64,000 nucleotides of DNA, from positions 186,001 through 250,000 of the forward strand of contig NZ_JACEHK010000015.1 in NCBI RefSeq assembly GCF_025377685.1. The letters run 5' to 3'. The stretch is from Anaerobacillus sp. CMMVII (GTDB lineage Bacteria > Bacillota > Bacilli > Bacillales > Anaerobacillaceae). Below the pieces are notes generated by a model. That model was not told the origin of the DNA, searched no databases, and worked only from the letters and a program-made list of their open reading frames with translations. This document shows, one piece after another, positions 56,295 to 64,000 of this stretch; the stretch's first letter is position 1, and each line of letters opens with the position of its first letter. Position numbers and translations under genes: made by a program.

Positions 56295-57832
56295 AGTTTA
56301 GCCCTCTCCTTATACAGCGTGACATTATTCTTACCAGCTTCTTTCGCTACATAAAGAGCTTTATCCGCAGCTTCTATTAAATCGCCAATCGTTTCAAAGC
56401 TAGTTGTTTCAGTAGAAGCAACACCAACACTGACTGTTAATGTTCCTTTTGGCTGTTTTTCTTCATTAGGGAAAACAGCTTGCTCGATGTTTTCTCGAAC
56501 TCTTTCACCTACAATAACAGCTTTTTTCTCACCTGTATTAGGTAATAGGATTATAAATTCTTCTCCGCCAAAGCGAAACGCTAAATCATCGCCTCTAACA
56601 GAAGATTCTAATATTGAGGAAAGTTGAATTAAAACCTCATTTCCTAATAAATGTCCATTTGTGTCATTAAAATGCTTAAACGAATCGATATCTAAAATGA
56701 TGATTGAAAGTGGTTCCTGTTTTGTTTTTGCAGTTGTGAAATGGTTATTTGAGTAAGTTTCAAATGACCGTTGATTAAATAATCCTGTCAGCCCATCGCG
56801 TAAAGCCATATTTTCAATTTGTTGGTAAAGATTCGCATGTTCTATGGCAATAGCAGCTTGGTTAGCTAAAGGAATGACACTATCAATATCGTCTTCCGTA
56901 ATTGGTTGGTTATTAACAATATTGTCGATGATTAAAACACCAATTTGATTTCCTTGATTAAGTAGTGGAATAGCAGCAAACGCTTGCATTTGAAAATGCT
57001 CTAGGAATAGCTTTTGCGAGTGATCATTTACGTCGATGGTTTTAACATTGTAGGGAACACCTTTACGTAACGCTTTTTCTAGAACGTTAGGATCATTTAA
57101 GTCTATCGAAATCGACTTAATTAAAGCATTTAGTTGTGGGTCAATCGCATCTTTATCGTAATTTTCTTTAATTAGGTCAAGTAGTTTTAAGTTACTTTCT
57201 GCAAGCCGCACCCAAGTAACAAAACCTTCATTTGCGTTCATAGGTCCAATCCCCATAATTCCATTTAACTGATTTTTTTCAGGAGATTTTAGAAAGATCA
57301 TTGCTCGATTAAATCCAAGACCATGCCCCGCGGTTACAGAAATCAAGATAATTTGCAAGAGCTTATCAAGCTTGAGTGTTTGCTGCATCACTAAGCTAAT
57401 TTCTCGAAATACATCTAGTTGTTTTGACTGCTTCATTAAGGTTGCCAACCAGCGCTGTTGCTCTCTTGCCTTTTTTAAGTGAAATTCCGCAACTACACCA
57501 ATAAAAAGTGCAAAAATGAGATAGCTAATTAGCAATACTGGCTCAAAGCCAATATGGAGTACAACGATCACCCAACTAACGCAAGCGGTGATCATCGCAC
57601 CTTTAAGGTGAAAAGAATAGGCAGCTATTAAGATAACAAAGAAGACCGTCCAACTTACACTAGTAAAAGTAAACATCATGCTATAAATAATGACAAGTGC
57701 CAATGTTAAGGCTATGAGGATTAGTTTATTAACCTTTTCACTAAAGAGAAATCGAATAGAGTTAGCAATAATTCCAAATGAGATTGAAATCAAGAGAAGT
57801 GCAAGATATGGAGCCATCGTATCACCTACCAT
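56291..57832 (-). CDS. Membrane GAF-GGDEF diguanylate cyclase
   Basis: A 513-residue c-di-GMP synthase. Five or six membrane helices in the first 120 residues form an input domain, followed by a coiled coil, a GAF domain (about residues 145-335) and a GGDEF domain (about 345-510). The active site is FRFGGEEF, with RGDD five residues before it as the RxxD inhibitory site. The ATG at 57832 is preceded by weak AAGAAG; the ATG at 57817 follows AGGTGATACG and is a fair alternative. It is the first gene of a two-gene operon. Confidence 0.92.
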   Translation of the reverse strand: MVGDTMAPYLALLLISISFGIIANSIRFLFSEKVNKLILIALTLALVIIYSMMFTFTSVSWTVFFVILIAAYSFHLKGAMITACVSWVIVVLHIGFEPVLLISYLIFALFIGVVAEFHLKKAREQQRWLATLMKQSKQLDVFREISLVMQQTLKLDKLLQIILISVTAGHGLGFNRAMIFLKSPEKNQLNGIMGIGPMNANEGFVTWVRLAESNLKLLDLIKENYDKDAIDPQLNALIKSISIDLNDPNVLEKALRKGVPYNVKTIDVNDHSQKLFLEHFQMQAFAAIPLLNQGNQIGVLIIDNIVNNQPITEDDIDSVIPLANQAAIAIEHANLYQQIENMALRDGLTGLFNQRSFETYSNNHFTTAKTKQEPLSIIILDIDSFKHFNDTNGHLLGNEVLIQLSSILESSVRGDDLAFRFGGEEFIILLPNTGEKKAVIVGERVRENIEQAVFPNEEKQPKGTLTVSVGVASTETTSFETIGDLIEAADKALYVAKEAGKNNVTLYKERAKL

Positions 57833-57932
57833 CTTCTTGTAATAGACTTAAGTAGTAGAACTATAAACCTATTTTAACCTATAAGTTTATAATAGGATAG
57901 CGTTATGGTAGCAAATAAGTTGGGGGAATTAG

Positions 57933-57966
57933 TAAAAAAAAGGACAACCCATTAGAGGGTCATCCA
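57933..57966 (-). terminator. Terminator of the short-chain dehydrogenase gene
   Basis: On the minus strand GGATGACCC pairs with GGGTTGTCC (one G-U) around TCTAAT and is followed by eight T residues. The stop codon lies in the first arm. Confidence 0.88.
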
Positions 57967-58823
57967 TTAATAATCTCACCACCATTAATATGAATCATTT
58001 GTCCAGAAACGTACGAAGAATCACTTGAAGCGAGATAGACATAAGCAGGTGCTAATTCGAACGGTTGACCAGCTCGTTTCATTGGTGTGTTACTGCCGAA
58101 ACTAGCAACCTGACTTGCAGGGAATGATGCAGGTATGAGAGGGGTCCAGATTGGCCCAGGTGCTACTCCATTCACGCGAATTCCTTGTCCAACTAATTGC
58201 ATTGATAAAGATCTTGTAAAGGTGACCATCGCTCCTTTTGTAGCGGAATAGTCAACCAATTGTTCATGACCATGGTAGGCAGTAATTGAGGCTGTATTAA
58301 TAATTGAGCTCCCTTGTTTAAGGTGTGGCAATGCTGCTTTAACAAAATGGAAGCAAGAAAAGATATTGATCTGAAAGGTACGTTCTAATTGTTCAGTCGT
58401 AATGTTTTTAAGATTGTTTTGAACAACTTGGTATGCTGCGTTATTAACAAGAATATCTAACTGCCCAAAATGATTTATCGTATCTTCAATCATCTTTATA
58501 CATGTTGACTCTTGTGCAATATCTCCACGAAAAAGTACACATTGAACCCCTTTAGCTTCAACTAATTGCTTCGTTTCTTCAGCATCCTCAGTCTCGTCAT
58601 AATAGGCAATGGCAACATTTGCTCCTTCTTTGGCAAAGGCAATAGCCACAGCCCGTCCAATTCCACTATCTCCACCAGTAATAAAAGCTACCTTTCCTTT
58701 TAATTTGCCATTTCCTTTGTAGTCTGGGTCATCGAAAATTGGACGTGGATTCATCTGCGCTTCAATCCCGGGTTGTTTTGGTTGGTGCTGGGGAGGAAAG
58801 GCAGAAGGTAAACTTTTGTTCAT
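57960..58823 (-). CDS. SDR family NAD(P)-dependent oxidoreductase (YhdF/YhxC-like)
   Basis: A 287-residue classical short-chain dehydrogenase with the N-terminal extension (PPQHQPKQPGIEAQMNPRP) typical of the YhdF/YhxC general-stress subgroup. The cofactor loop is TGGDSGIGRA; the catalytic Ser lies in NTASITAY and Tyr/Lys in YSATKGA; the structural motif NNAAYQ follows family form. The true substrate is unknown; members are often induced in general stress. The ATG at 58823 follows TAAGGAGGTTTTTACAT; an upstream frame from 58856 has no ribosome binding site. Confidence 0.9.
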   Translation of the reverse strand: MNKSLPSAFPPQHQPKQPGIEAQMNPRPIFDDPDYKGNGKLKGKVAFITGGDSGIGRAVAIAFAKEGANVAIAYYDETEDAEETKQLVEAKGVQCVLFRGDIAQESTCIKMIEDTINHFGQLDILVNNAAYQVVQNNLKNITTEQLERTFQINIFSCFHFVKAALPHLKQGSSIINTASITAYHGHEQLVDYSATKGAMVTFTRSLSMQLVGQGIRVNGVAPGPIWTPLIPASFPASQVASFGSNTPMKRAGQPFELAPAYVYLASSDSSYVSGQMIHINGGEIING

Positions 58824-59133
58824 ATGTAAAAACCTCCTTACAATTTTGGCTAACATCAGTAAAATGTGCCTAATAAAGGAAGTTTATACTAAGGTTTGTG
58901 TGAATGACTCAATCTAAGTTCTGAAGCAGAGATGTTTTAAGATCCGATTTATTTTAGTTATGAATCACCGGTATTTCAAGGACTAGTGAATTACTTTTTT
59001 TGTAAAATATCCTTCACTCGGCATAATTTTTAATCACTTCAGCCCAAATGTAAATTGTACACGTTTCACAGAAATGCAAGATATTTTATTTATTGGAAAT
59101 AACTAAAATGTAAATATACAAGGGAGTAAACAT

Positions 59134-59670
59134 ATGCATATTTTAATCGGATTAATGACAGTGCTAGCTGTTTGGATTCGTCGTGATTATCGCAATTGGA
59201 AAGAGTATCATACTACCATGCTTTATATTGCAATTGGAAACCTTATGTATAATTTTTTATGTGCAAACTATTTACTATGGAAATTTAACCCGGACATTTT
59301 ATCTAACCATACTTTAACAGAAGTTGTTTATACTCTTATTGTTTTTCCAGGAACAGTATTAATGTTTTTAGCGAAGTATCCCAGTACACCAAAACGGATC
59401 TTTTTACATTATGTGACTTGGATAAGCGTTTACGTTGGATTTGAAGTTGTGTTTTTAGTTCTTGATAAAATATATTACCAGCATGGTTGGCATTTAGGTT
59501 GGTCAGCCCTTTTTGATTGTATTATGTTCCCAATGTTAAGATTATTTTATAAAAAGCCATTAGTGGCGTACGTATTGTCAATCCCTATAGCAGTATTTTT
59601 TATTTATTACTTTGACGTACCGGTGCATATCCCGATGGAAGAGAGATTAAATTATATTGCTAATAAATGA
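59134..59670 (+). CDS. CBO0543-like polytopic membrane protein
   Basis: A 178-residue membrane protein with about five helices and the phrases WKEYHTTMLYIAIGNLMYNF and LCANYLLWKFNPD, which match my memory of the CBO0543 family common in sporulating Firmicutes. Function unknown. The ATG follows CAAGGGAGTAAACAT. The gap upstream (58857-59133) holds only AT-rich promoter-like sequence. The gene lies 69 bases ahead of the peroxiredoxin-like gene, with no terminator seen between them, so they may be cotranscribed. Confidence 0.65.
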   Translation: MHILIGLMTVLAVWIRRDYRNWKEYHTTMLYIAIGNLMYNFLCANYLLWKFNPDILSNHTLTEVVYTLIVFPGTVLMFLAKYPSTPKRIFLHYVTWISVYVGFEVVFLVLDKIYYQHGWHLGWSALFDCIMFPMLRLFYKKPLVAYVLSIPIAVFFIYYFDVPVHIPMEERLNYIANK

Positions 59671-59739
59671 CTTTCACTCCCCAATTAAGGTAAATTAATG
59701 ATGGTAAGTTTAAAATATAGAAAAGTGGAGGGGAATGTA

Positions 59740-60240
59740 ATGCCTAAGGCAGATAAGGGACTAAAACCTGGAGCGAAAATTCCGACGTTTACACTTGAGG
59801 GTGTTGATGGGAAAACATATAATTCCAAGCACTTGGAAGGGGAACCGTTTTTACTGTATTTTTTAAGGGGGACGTTTTGACCCAATTGTCGCAAGCAGTT
59901 AGTTCAACTGCGTGAAAATGTAGCTAAATATAAGGAGTTAGGGGTAAATATATTTGTAATTGCTGGTCAAAATAAAAGTTCTGCAGCAAAGTGGTTAGAG
60001 AAAAATCCAATGCCTTTTCCTTTTTTAATTGATGCTGATCGGTCTGTGATTAAACAATTTGATGTGTACAATCCAATTAGTTTTGATGCTTTCCGCCTCG
60101 CCCATCCAAGTTTATTTTTAGTTGATAGCGATGGGAAGATCGTGTATAGCTACGTTAGCTCCAACCAATTTGATCGACCAACAGAAAATGCGACATATGA
60201 AAAGGTTCATGATTTGTTAGCAAAATCTATAGATGCCTAA
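59740..60240 (+). CDS. Peroxiredoxin-like selenoprotein (in-frame UGA as Sec47)
   Basis: A 166-residue AhpC/TSA-type thiol peroxidase-like protein. The start MPKADKGLKPGAKIPTF follows GTGGAGGGGAATGTA. The frame meets tga at 59878-59880 and then continues in the same frame, fully open, to 60240. Around it the protein reads LLYFLRGTF-(TGA)-PNCRKQL; relatives have Cys at this position in a CPNC redox motif, so the product is predicted to carry UPNC with selenocysteine 47 and resolving Cys50. A SECIS-like hairpin begins 11 bases after the tga. The rest (VIAGQNKSSAAKWLEKN, FPFLIDADRSVIKQF) is ordinary for the family. An ordinary nonsense mutation is the alternative. The sel genes are not in this window. 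Confidence 0.8.
59892..59914 (+). other. Bacterial SECIS-like stem-loop
   Basis: GCAGTT at 59895-59900 and AACTGC at 59906-59911 pair perfectly around the five-base loop AGTTC, with two further pairs (CA/TG) outside one mismatch. The apical loop lies 20 bases after the tga, and has G at its second position; both agree with the bacterial SECIS rule (16-37 bases, a G among the first two loop bases). The structure overlaps codons for CRKQLVQL. Confidence 0.65.
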
Positions 60241-60252
60241 TACTAATACCTA

Positions 60253-60291
60253 CAAACACGAGTATCTCTTAGGAAGATGCTCGTGTTTTTC
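60253..60291 (+). terminator. Terminator after the selenoprotein gene
   Basis: AAACACGAG pairs with CTCGTGTTT, with an inner ATCTCTT / AGATG part, followed by TTTCT. Its presence supports translation of the gene up to 60240 as one transcription unit. Confidence 0.85.
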
Positions 60292-60438
60292 TATCGTGAA
60301 ATTATATTTTTGAGTTTTGTTACAGGTGAATGTTATTTTCCTTCATATATAAATGTGAAGTACTTATGAAGAAACATTCACAAATTAGCCAAAAATTTGA
60401 CCCCTATTTCGCCTTAATCACTATTACAATTGTATTAA

Positions 60439-60454
60439 AGTGATAAATATCACA
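60439..60454 (+). promoter_or_regulatory. Fnr/CRP-like box upstream of cydABD
   Basis: AGTGATAAATATCACA matches the TGTGA-N6-TCACA pattern of Fnr sites in 9 of 10 positions. A -10-like TATTAT at 60472-60477 would put the box centre near -38 to -40, close to a class II activator position. Fnr activation of a high-affinity oxidase when oxygen falls is plausible but inferred. Confidence 0.45.
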
Positions 60455-60567
60455 CTTAGGGTATAAGTGAATATTATTTTTGAATAGAAATATGATCAGA
60501 AGTGAGCATGGGTACTGGATGTTAATGTTTGTGTAATACTGAACAAGTTAGTTGATTTAGTGTTAAA

Positions 60568-60583
60568 TGTTCATTACTGAACA
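60568..60583 (+). promoter_or_regulatory. Perfect palindrome TGTTCA-N4-TGAACA before cydA
   Basis: A 6-4-6 palindrome 47 bases upstream of the cydA start. The half-site with flank TACTGAACAA recurs at 60537-60546. It resembles redox-repressor Rex operators (TTGTGAA or TTGTTAA arms) and cyd is a classic Rex target, but the arm sequence differs, so the protein is uncertain. Confidence 0.45.
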
Positions 60584-60630
60584 AAGTGTTGAGTAAGTAG
60601 AAAAGAATAGGTAGGTGGAGGGGAATAGGT

Positions 60631-62004
60631 ATGTTTGAAATGCTCGATGTTTTAATGTTATCAAGGTTACAGTTTATGTTTACAGTGATCGTTCACTATT
60701 TTTTCGTCCCTTTAACGATAGGCTTGGCAGTCTTCATTGCTTTCATGGAGTTCCGGTATTGGAGAACAGGTAATCCCCTATACGATAAAATGGCCCGTTT
60801 CTGGACGAAGCTGTTTCTCGTCAATTTTGGTGTAGGGCTTGCTACAGGGATTACGATGGAATTTCAATTTGGAATGAATTGGGCAGGTTACTCCCGATTT
60901 GTAGGTGATATCTTTGGTGCGCCACTTGCTGCTGAGGGGGTATTTGCCTTCTTCCTAGAGTCGACGTTTATTGGTTTACTAGTTTTTGGCCGTGATAAGA
61001 TTTCTAAGGGGATGCGTTTTTTTGCGGCACTAATGATTTCGCTCGGAACAACGATGTCATCATTTTGGATTATTGCCGCCAATTCATGGCAGCACACACC
61101 GGCAGGATTTATTATTAACGAGGAAATGAACCGTGCAGAAATGGTCAACTTTGCTGAAGCTATTTTTAATCCGTCAACAATGGTGAGATTTTTCCACGTT
61201 CTCCAAGGTGCTTACATTTTATCTGCCTTTTTTGTAATCGCGATTAGCGCTTACTATTTGTTAAGAAAGAAGAATATTCCTCTTGCAAAAAAATCAATGA
61301 AATATGCGGTGATTTTTGGATTAGTCTTTTCTGTGACTCAGGCTTTTTCAGGACATTCTCACTCAGTATTAGTAGCTGAGACACAGCCAGCAAAGCTTGC
61401 AGCTTATGAAGCCCATTGGGAAACAGAGAGTAATGCACACTTATTACTGTTTGCCATTCCAGACTATGAAAACGAAACGAATAAATTTGAAATAGGCATC
61501 CCAGGACTACTAAGCTATCTGACTCACGGAGACCGAAATGAGCCAGTATTAGGTTTAAAAGAGTTTCCCGCAGATGAACGTCCATCAATTTTAGGTAACT
61601 TTATAGCATTTCGAGTCATGATTGGTTTAGGAATGATCTTTATTTTCTGGACGATCTATCTAGCTTTCCAAATGCGAAGAGGAACACTTTATGATAATCA
61701 CTTCGCCCTAAAAACATCATTGCTACTATTGCCAACACCATATCTTGCTAACACAGCAGGCTGGATTGTAGCTGAATGGGGCAGGCAGCCTTGGATTGTT
61801 TATGGTGTTTTAAGAACAGCTGATGGTGTTTCCCAATTAAGTACCATGGAGTTAGTATTGTCACTAGGTTTTTTCATTGGGATATACACGTTCCTTTTAT
61901 ACCTGATGATTTATCTGATGGTAAAAGAAGTGAAGAAATTTGATATGGAAAAAGCATTTAGTACTGATAAGGGTCACGAATCAGGAAGGGAGGAAACTGC
62001 ATAA
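60631..62004 (+). CDS. cydA: Cytochrome bd ubiquinol/menaquinol oxidase subunit I
   Basis: The haem-bearing subunit of the high-affinity bd oxidase, 457 residues with about nine membrane helices. Haem ligands are His22 (IVHYFFVPLTIG) and His189 (FFHVLQGAYI), with Met in the central helix region. The quinol-binding Q loop is of the short type found in Bacillus. The phrases AEWGRQPWIVYGVLRTADG and EFQFGMNWAGYSRFVGDIFG are characteristic. The ATG follows TAGGTGGAGGGGAATAGGT. It heads cydA-cydB-cydD, with overlap of one base to cydB. The 390-base gap upstream holds an Fnr-like box and palindromes. Confidence 0.95.
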   Translation: MFEMLDVLMLSRLQFMFTVIVHYFFVPLTIGLAVFIAFMEFRYWRTGNPLYDKMARFWTKLFLVNFGVGLATGITMEFQFGMNWAGYSRFVGDIFGAPLAAEGVFAFFLESTFIGLLVFGRDKISKGMRFFAALMISLGTTMSSFWIIAANSWQHTPAGFIINEEMNRAEMVNFAEAIFNPSTMVRFFHVLQGAYILSAFFVIAISAYYLLRKKNIPLAKKSMKYAVIFGLVFSVTQAFSGHSHSVLVAETQPAKLAAYEAHWETESNAHLLLFAIPDYENETNKFEIGIPGLLSYLTHGDRNEPVLGLKEFPADERPSILGNFIAFRVMIGLGMIFIFWTIYLAFQMRRGTLYDNHFALKTSLLLLPTPYLANTAGWIVAEWGRQPWIVYGVLRTADGVSQLSTMELVLSLGFFIGIYTFLLYLMIYLMVKEVKKFDMEKAFSTDKGHESGREETA

Positions 62005-63022
62005 TGGATCTCAATATTATTTGGTTTATCCTGTTAGGTGTTTTAATAATTGGTTATGCCGTTTTAGATGGTTTTGACTTAGGGATAGGGACGCTATTTT
62101 TTACGCTTGGAAAAACAAAAGAAGAGAAAAAGACGCTTATAAATTCCATCGGTCCTGTTTGGGACGGGAACGAAGTTTGGTTATTAACTGCAGGTGGTGC
62201 TCTTTTCGCAGCCTTTCCTTTCGTTTATGCTACAGTCTTTAGTGGCTTTTACTTAGCGATGTTACTCGTATTGTTTGGGTTGATTTTCAGAGCTATTGCA
62301 GTTGAATATTATTTTAAAACTGAAGATGATCCGCATCTGCAAAACTGATGGGCAGGCTATTTTTCATTGGCAGTCTTCTCCCAGGGTTCCTTTTTGGGGT
62401 AGCTATGGGAAACATTGTTGTAGGTATTCCAATGGACTCTATGCAAAACTATTCAGGTACTTTCTTTAATCTATTAAATCCATATTCGCTACTTTTAGGA
62501 ATTGTAGGTTTAGTTGGCTTTTTACTCCAAGGGACAACGTACACAATTATTAAAACGGAAGGTGCTATCCAACAAAGAGCGATTCGGTTAACGAAACTAT
62601 TTAGCGTCTTAATAATTGTAGCTTGGGTGTTAGGTACATTAACAGCGCAAATTTATGCGCCACATATGTATACGAATTACTTTAACTATCCTATCTTGTT
62701 TATTATTCCATTAACAACAGTGGCCGGTCTACTAGCCATTCCAATGCTTCTTTCGATTGGTCATTATGGAAAGTTATTTATCGCAAGTTCTGTAGTTATT
62801 GCAACGAAAATTGCTACGCTTGCTGCTGGGATGTTCCCTAACCTAGTATTTTCTACAAACTCAGCGACTAGTTTGACAATTTATAATGCATCATCAACAG
62901 ATTTAACATTGCGAGTGATGCTGATCGTTGCGCTTATTGGTATGCCTTTAGTCATTACGTATACAATTTACGTCTATTATGTATTTCGTGGTAAGGCAAC
63001 TTCAGAGCGCCATGGCTATTAG
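62004..63022 (+). pseudogene. cydB: Cytochrome bd oxidase subunit II, frameshifted as sequenced
   Basis: Partner of CydA. The first frame reads GYAVLDGFDLGIGTLFFTLG and PVWDGNEVWLLTAGGALFAA and ends at DDPHLQN. Adding one A to the run at 62341-62344 gives HLQKLMGRLFFIGSLLPG and the frame continues to tag 63020-63022. Restored length is about 339 residues, normal for CydB, with eight helices. The ATG follows GGAAGGGAGGAAACTGCATA. The break looks like a sequencing loss in a homopolymer. Confidence 0.92.
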
Positions 63023-63025
63023 AAA

Positions 63026-64000
63026 ATGATGAATAAGAGATTGAATGAATTGGCAAAAATCAAAGGGAAGATTTTCGCCTTCTTCACTTCATTTGCAATC
63101 ATTTCTGGTGTACTAGCAATTACTCAAGCCTATCTTATTGCTAGTATTGTAGATGCAGTATTTTTGAAAGGTAAGGGGCTAACAGATGTATGGCCCCTAT
63201 TTTTATTTCTTCTAGTAGTTTTTAGTAGTAGGGCTGCTGTATCCTTTATTAATACGAGTTATGGAGTAAAACTAGCAAGCTTTGTAAAAATCAATTTGAG
63301 AACTAAATTAGTCGATAAGCTATCCAAGTCGAATACTGGTGAGCTCTATGAGGAGAAAACAGGAAAACATGTGAGTGTTCTTACAGATGTAGTAGATCAA
63401 CTTGATGCTTATTACACAAGCTTTTTACCACAGTTAATGCAAGCTGGGGTTATTCCATTAATGATTGTCATTGTCGTTTTCACACAGAACATCTACTCCG
63501 GTTTGATTATGCTTGTGACAGCGCCGTTAATTCCCGTTTTTATGATCATTATTGGAAGCATGACGGAAAAGAAATCACAAGAACAGATGGATAGTATGAT
63601 CAAGTTTTCGGGGCATTTTCTAGATGTTCTTCAAGGGCTAACCACCCTGAAAATATTTGGACGAAGCAAAACGCAACGTTCGGAAATTGTCAGGATGAGC
63701 GATCAATTTCGTGATACGACAATGGCTGTCTTGAAAATTGCTTTCCTTTCAGCGTTAATGCTTGAAATTTTAGCAACGCTTGCGACTGCGATGATTGCAG
63801 TTGAAGTTGGTTTGCGACTTGTTTATGCACACCTAACGTTTCACACTGCATTTTTTGTTCTGCTGTTAGCTCCGGAACTCTATTTGCCTTTGAAAAACCT
63901 AGGAGCTAGTTTCCATTCTGGTAAAAATAGTATTGCCGCAGCAGAAACAATTTGGGAAGTCTTAGACAAGAAAGAAACTAACCAGATTTGGGGAGATAAA
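63026..64000 (+). CDS. cydD: Thiol reductant ABC exporter subunit CydD-like, 5' part
   Basis: The N-terminal 325 residues of an ABC transporter half, needed with its partner to assemble cytochrome bd by exporting glutathione or cysteine. The visible part is the six-helix membrane domain: LAITQAYLIASIVDAVFLKG, then PLIPVFMIIIGSMTEKKSQE and the ABC-coupling FLDVLQGLTTLKIFGRSKTQ. The ATPase domain lies beyond the right edge. The start at 63026 or the next ATG (63029) is four bases after the cydB stop and has no strong ribosome binding site, suggesting coupling. In Bacillus this gene is called cydC or cydD; the assignment between them is not certain. Confidence 0.88.
   Translation, partial: MMNKRLNELAKIKGKIFAFFTSFAIISGVLAITQAYLIASIVDAVFLKGKGLTDVWPLFLFLLVVFSSRAAVSFINTSYGVKLASFVKINLRTKLVDKLSKSNTGELYEEKTGKHVSVLTDVVDQLDAYYTSFLPQLMQAGVIPLMIVIVVFTQNIYSGLIMLVTAPLIPVFMIIIGSMTEKKSQEQMDSMIKFSGHFLDVLQGLTTLKIFGRSKTQRSEIVRMSDQFRDTTMAVLKIAFLSALMLEILATLATAMIAVEVGLRLVYAHLTFHTAFFVLLLAPELYLPLKNLGASFHSGKNSIAAAETIWEVLDKKETNQIWGDK

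Overview
The window looks like chromosome from a low-GC, endospore-forming Bacillaceae bacterium. Supporting signs are a spoVR remnant, three GerA-type germinant receptor operons, a YrzI-type small protein, a DUF2639-type small protein, strong AGGAGG-type ribosome binding sites and frequent TTG/GTG starts. Tungstate uptake, cytochrome bd oxidase and a probable selenocysteine-containing peroxiredoxin suggest a facultatively or strictly anaerobic lineage (an Anaerobacillus-like alkaliphile would fit), but the genus is only inferred. I saw no rRNA, tRNA, prophage or CRISPR array.

Layout. 0-3.7 kb: tail of spoVR, an ECF sigma factor with its anti-sigma factor, then a 900-base gap with a decayed second copy of a spoVR segment and a palindromic repeat. 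3.7-9.8 kb: two lipoteichoic-acid-synthase-type sulfatases flanking a PAS-GGDEF diguanylate cyclase. 9.8-18.7 kb: a CorC/HlyC-type CBS protein, an MFS exporter, a tungstate ABC operon (regulator-tupA-tupB-tupC) behind a 10-bp iteron array, and a BCCT transporter. 18.9-22.9 kb: dedA joined directly to a fruR that lacks its DNA-binding domain, then fruK and fruA. 23.4-31.7 kb: a Ca2+/cation antiporter, a phasin-like protein with a UbiB kinase, a diguanylate cyclase, an HD-GYP protein, RluF and an FAD oxidoreductase. 32.6-47.7 kb: three germinant-receptor operons with permuted gene order (A-C-B; A-C-D-B; D-B-A-C), interrupted by an ABC exporter pair and a decayed HD-GYP fragment. 48-64 kb: cold-shock protein, DDAH-like enzyme, a solo tnpB transposon, fatty-acid desaturase, DegV, Dps, a third diguanylate cyclase, a short-chain dehydrogenase, the selenoprotein candidate and the cydABD operon, which runs off the right edge.

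Many genes (spoVR, both LTA synthases, the first cyclase, tupB, dedA, fruR, fruA, five ger genes, one small gene, cydB) are broken by single-base indels, about twenty in all. Almost all are one-base losses, mostly in homopolymer runs, and homologous sequence continues in the next frame. I read most of these as sequencing or assembly errors rather than biological decay. They are typed as pseudogenes here only because the frame is broken as given. The tga in the peroxiredoxin is different: the frame is unchanged on both sides, the codon sits at the active-site cysteine position and a SECIS-like hairpin follows.

Two dispersed repeat families shape the intergenic space. Family A is a roughly 185-bp palindromic element made of three consecutive hairpins with compensatory base changes between copies. 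Family B is a mosaic Bacillaceae-type repeat built around a CCCCTCGAGGTC core. The best leads for new biology are the selenoprotein with its SECIS, the covarying family A hairpins, the tungstate iteron array with its HTH plus periplasmic-binding-protein regulator, and the dedA-fruR fusion.
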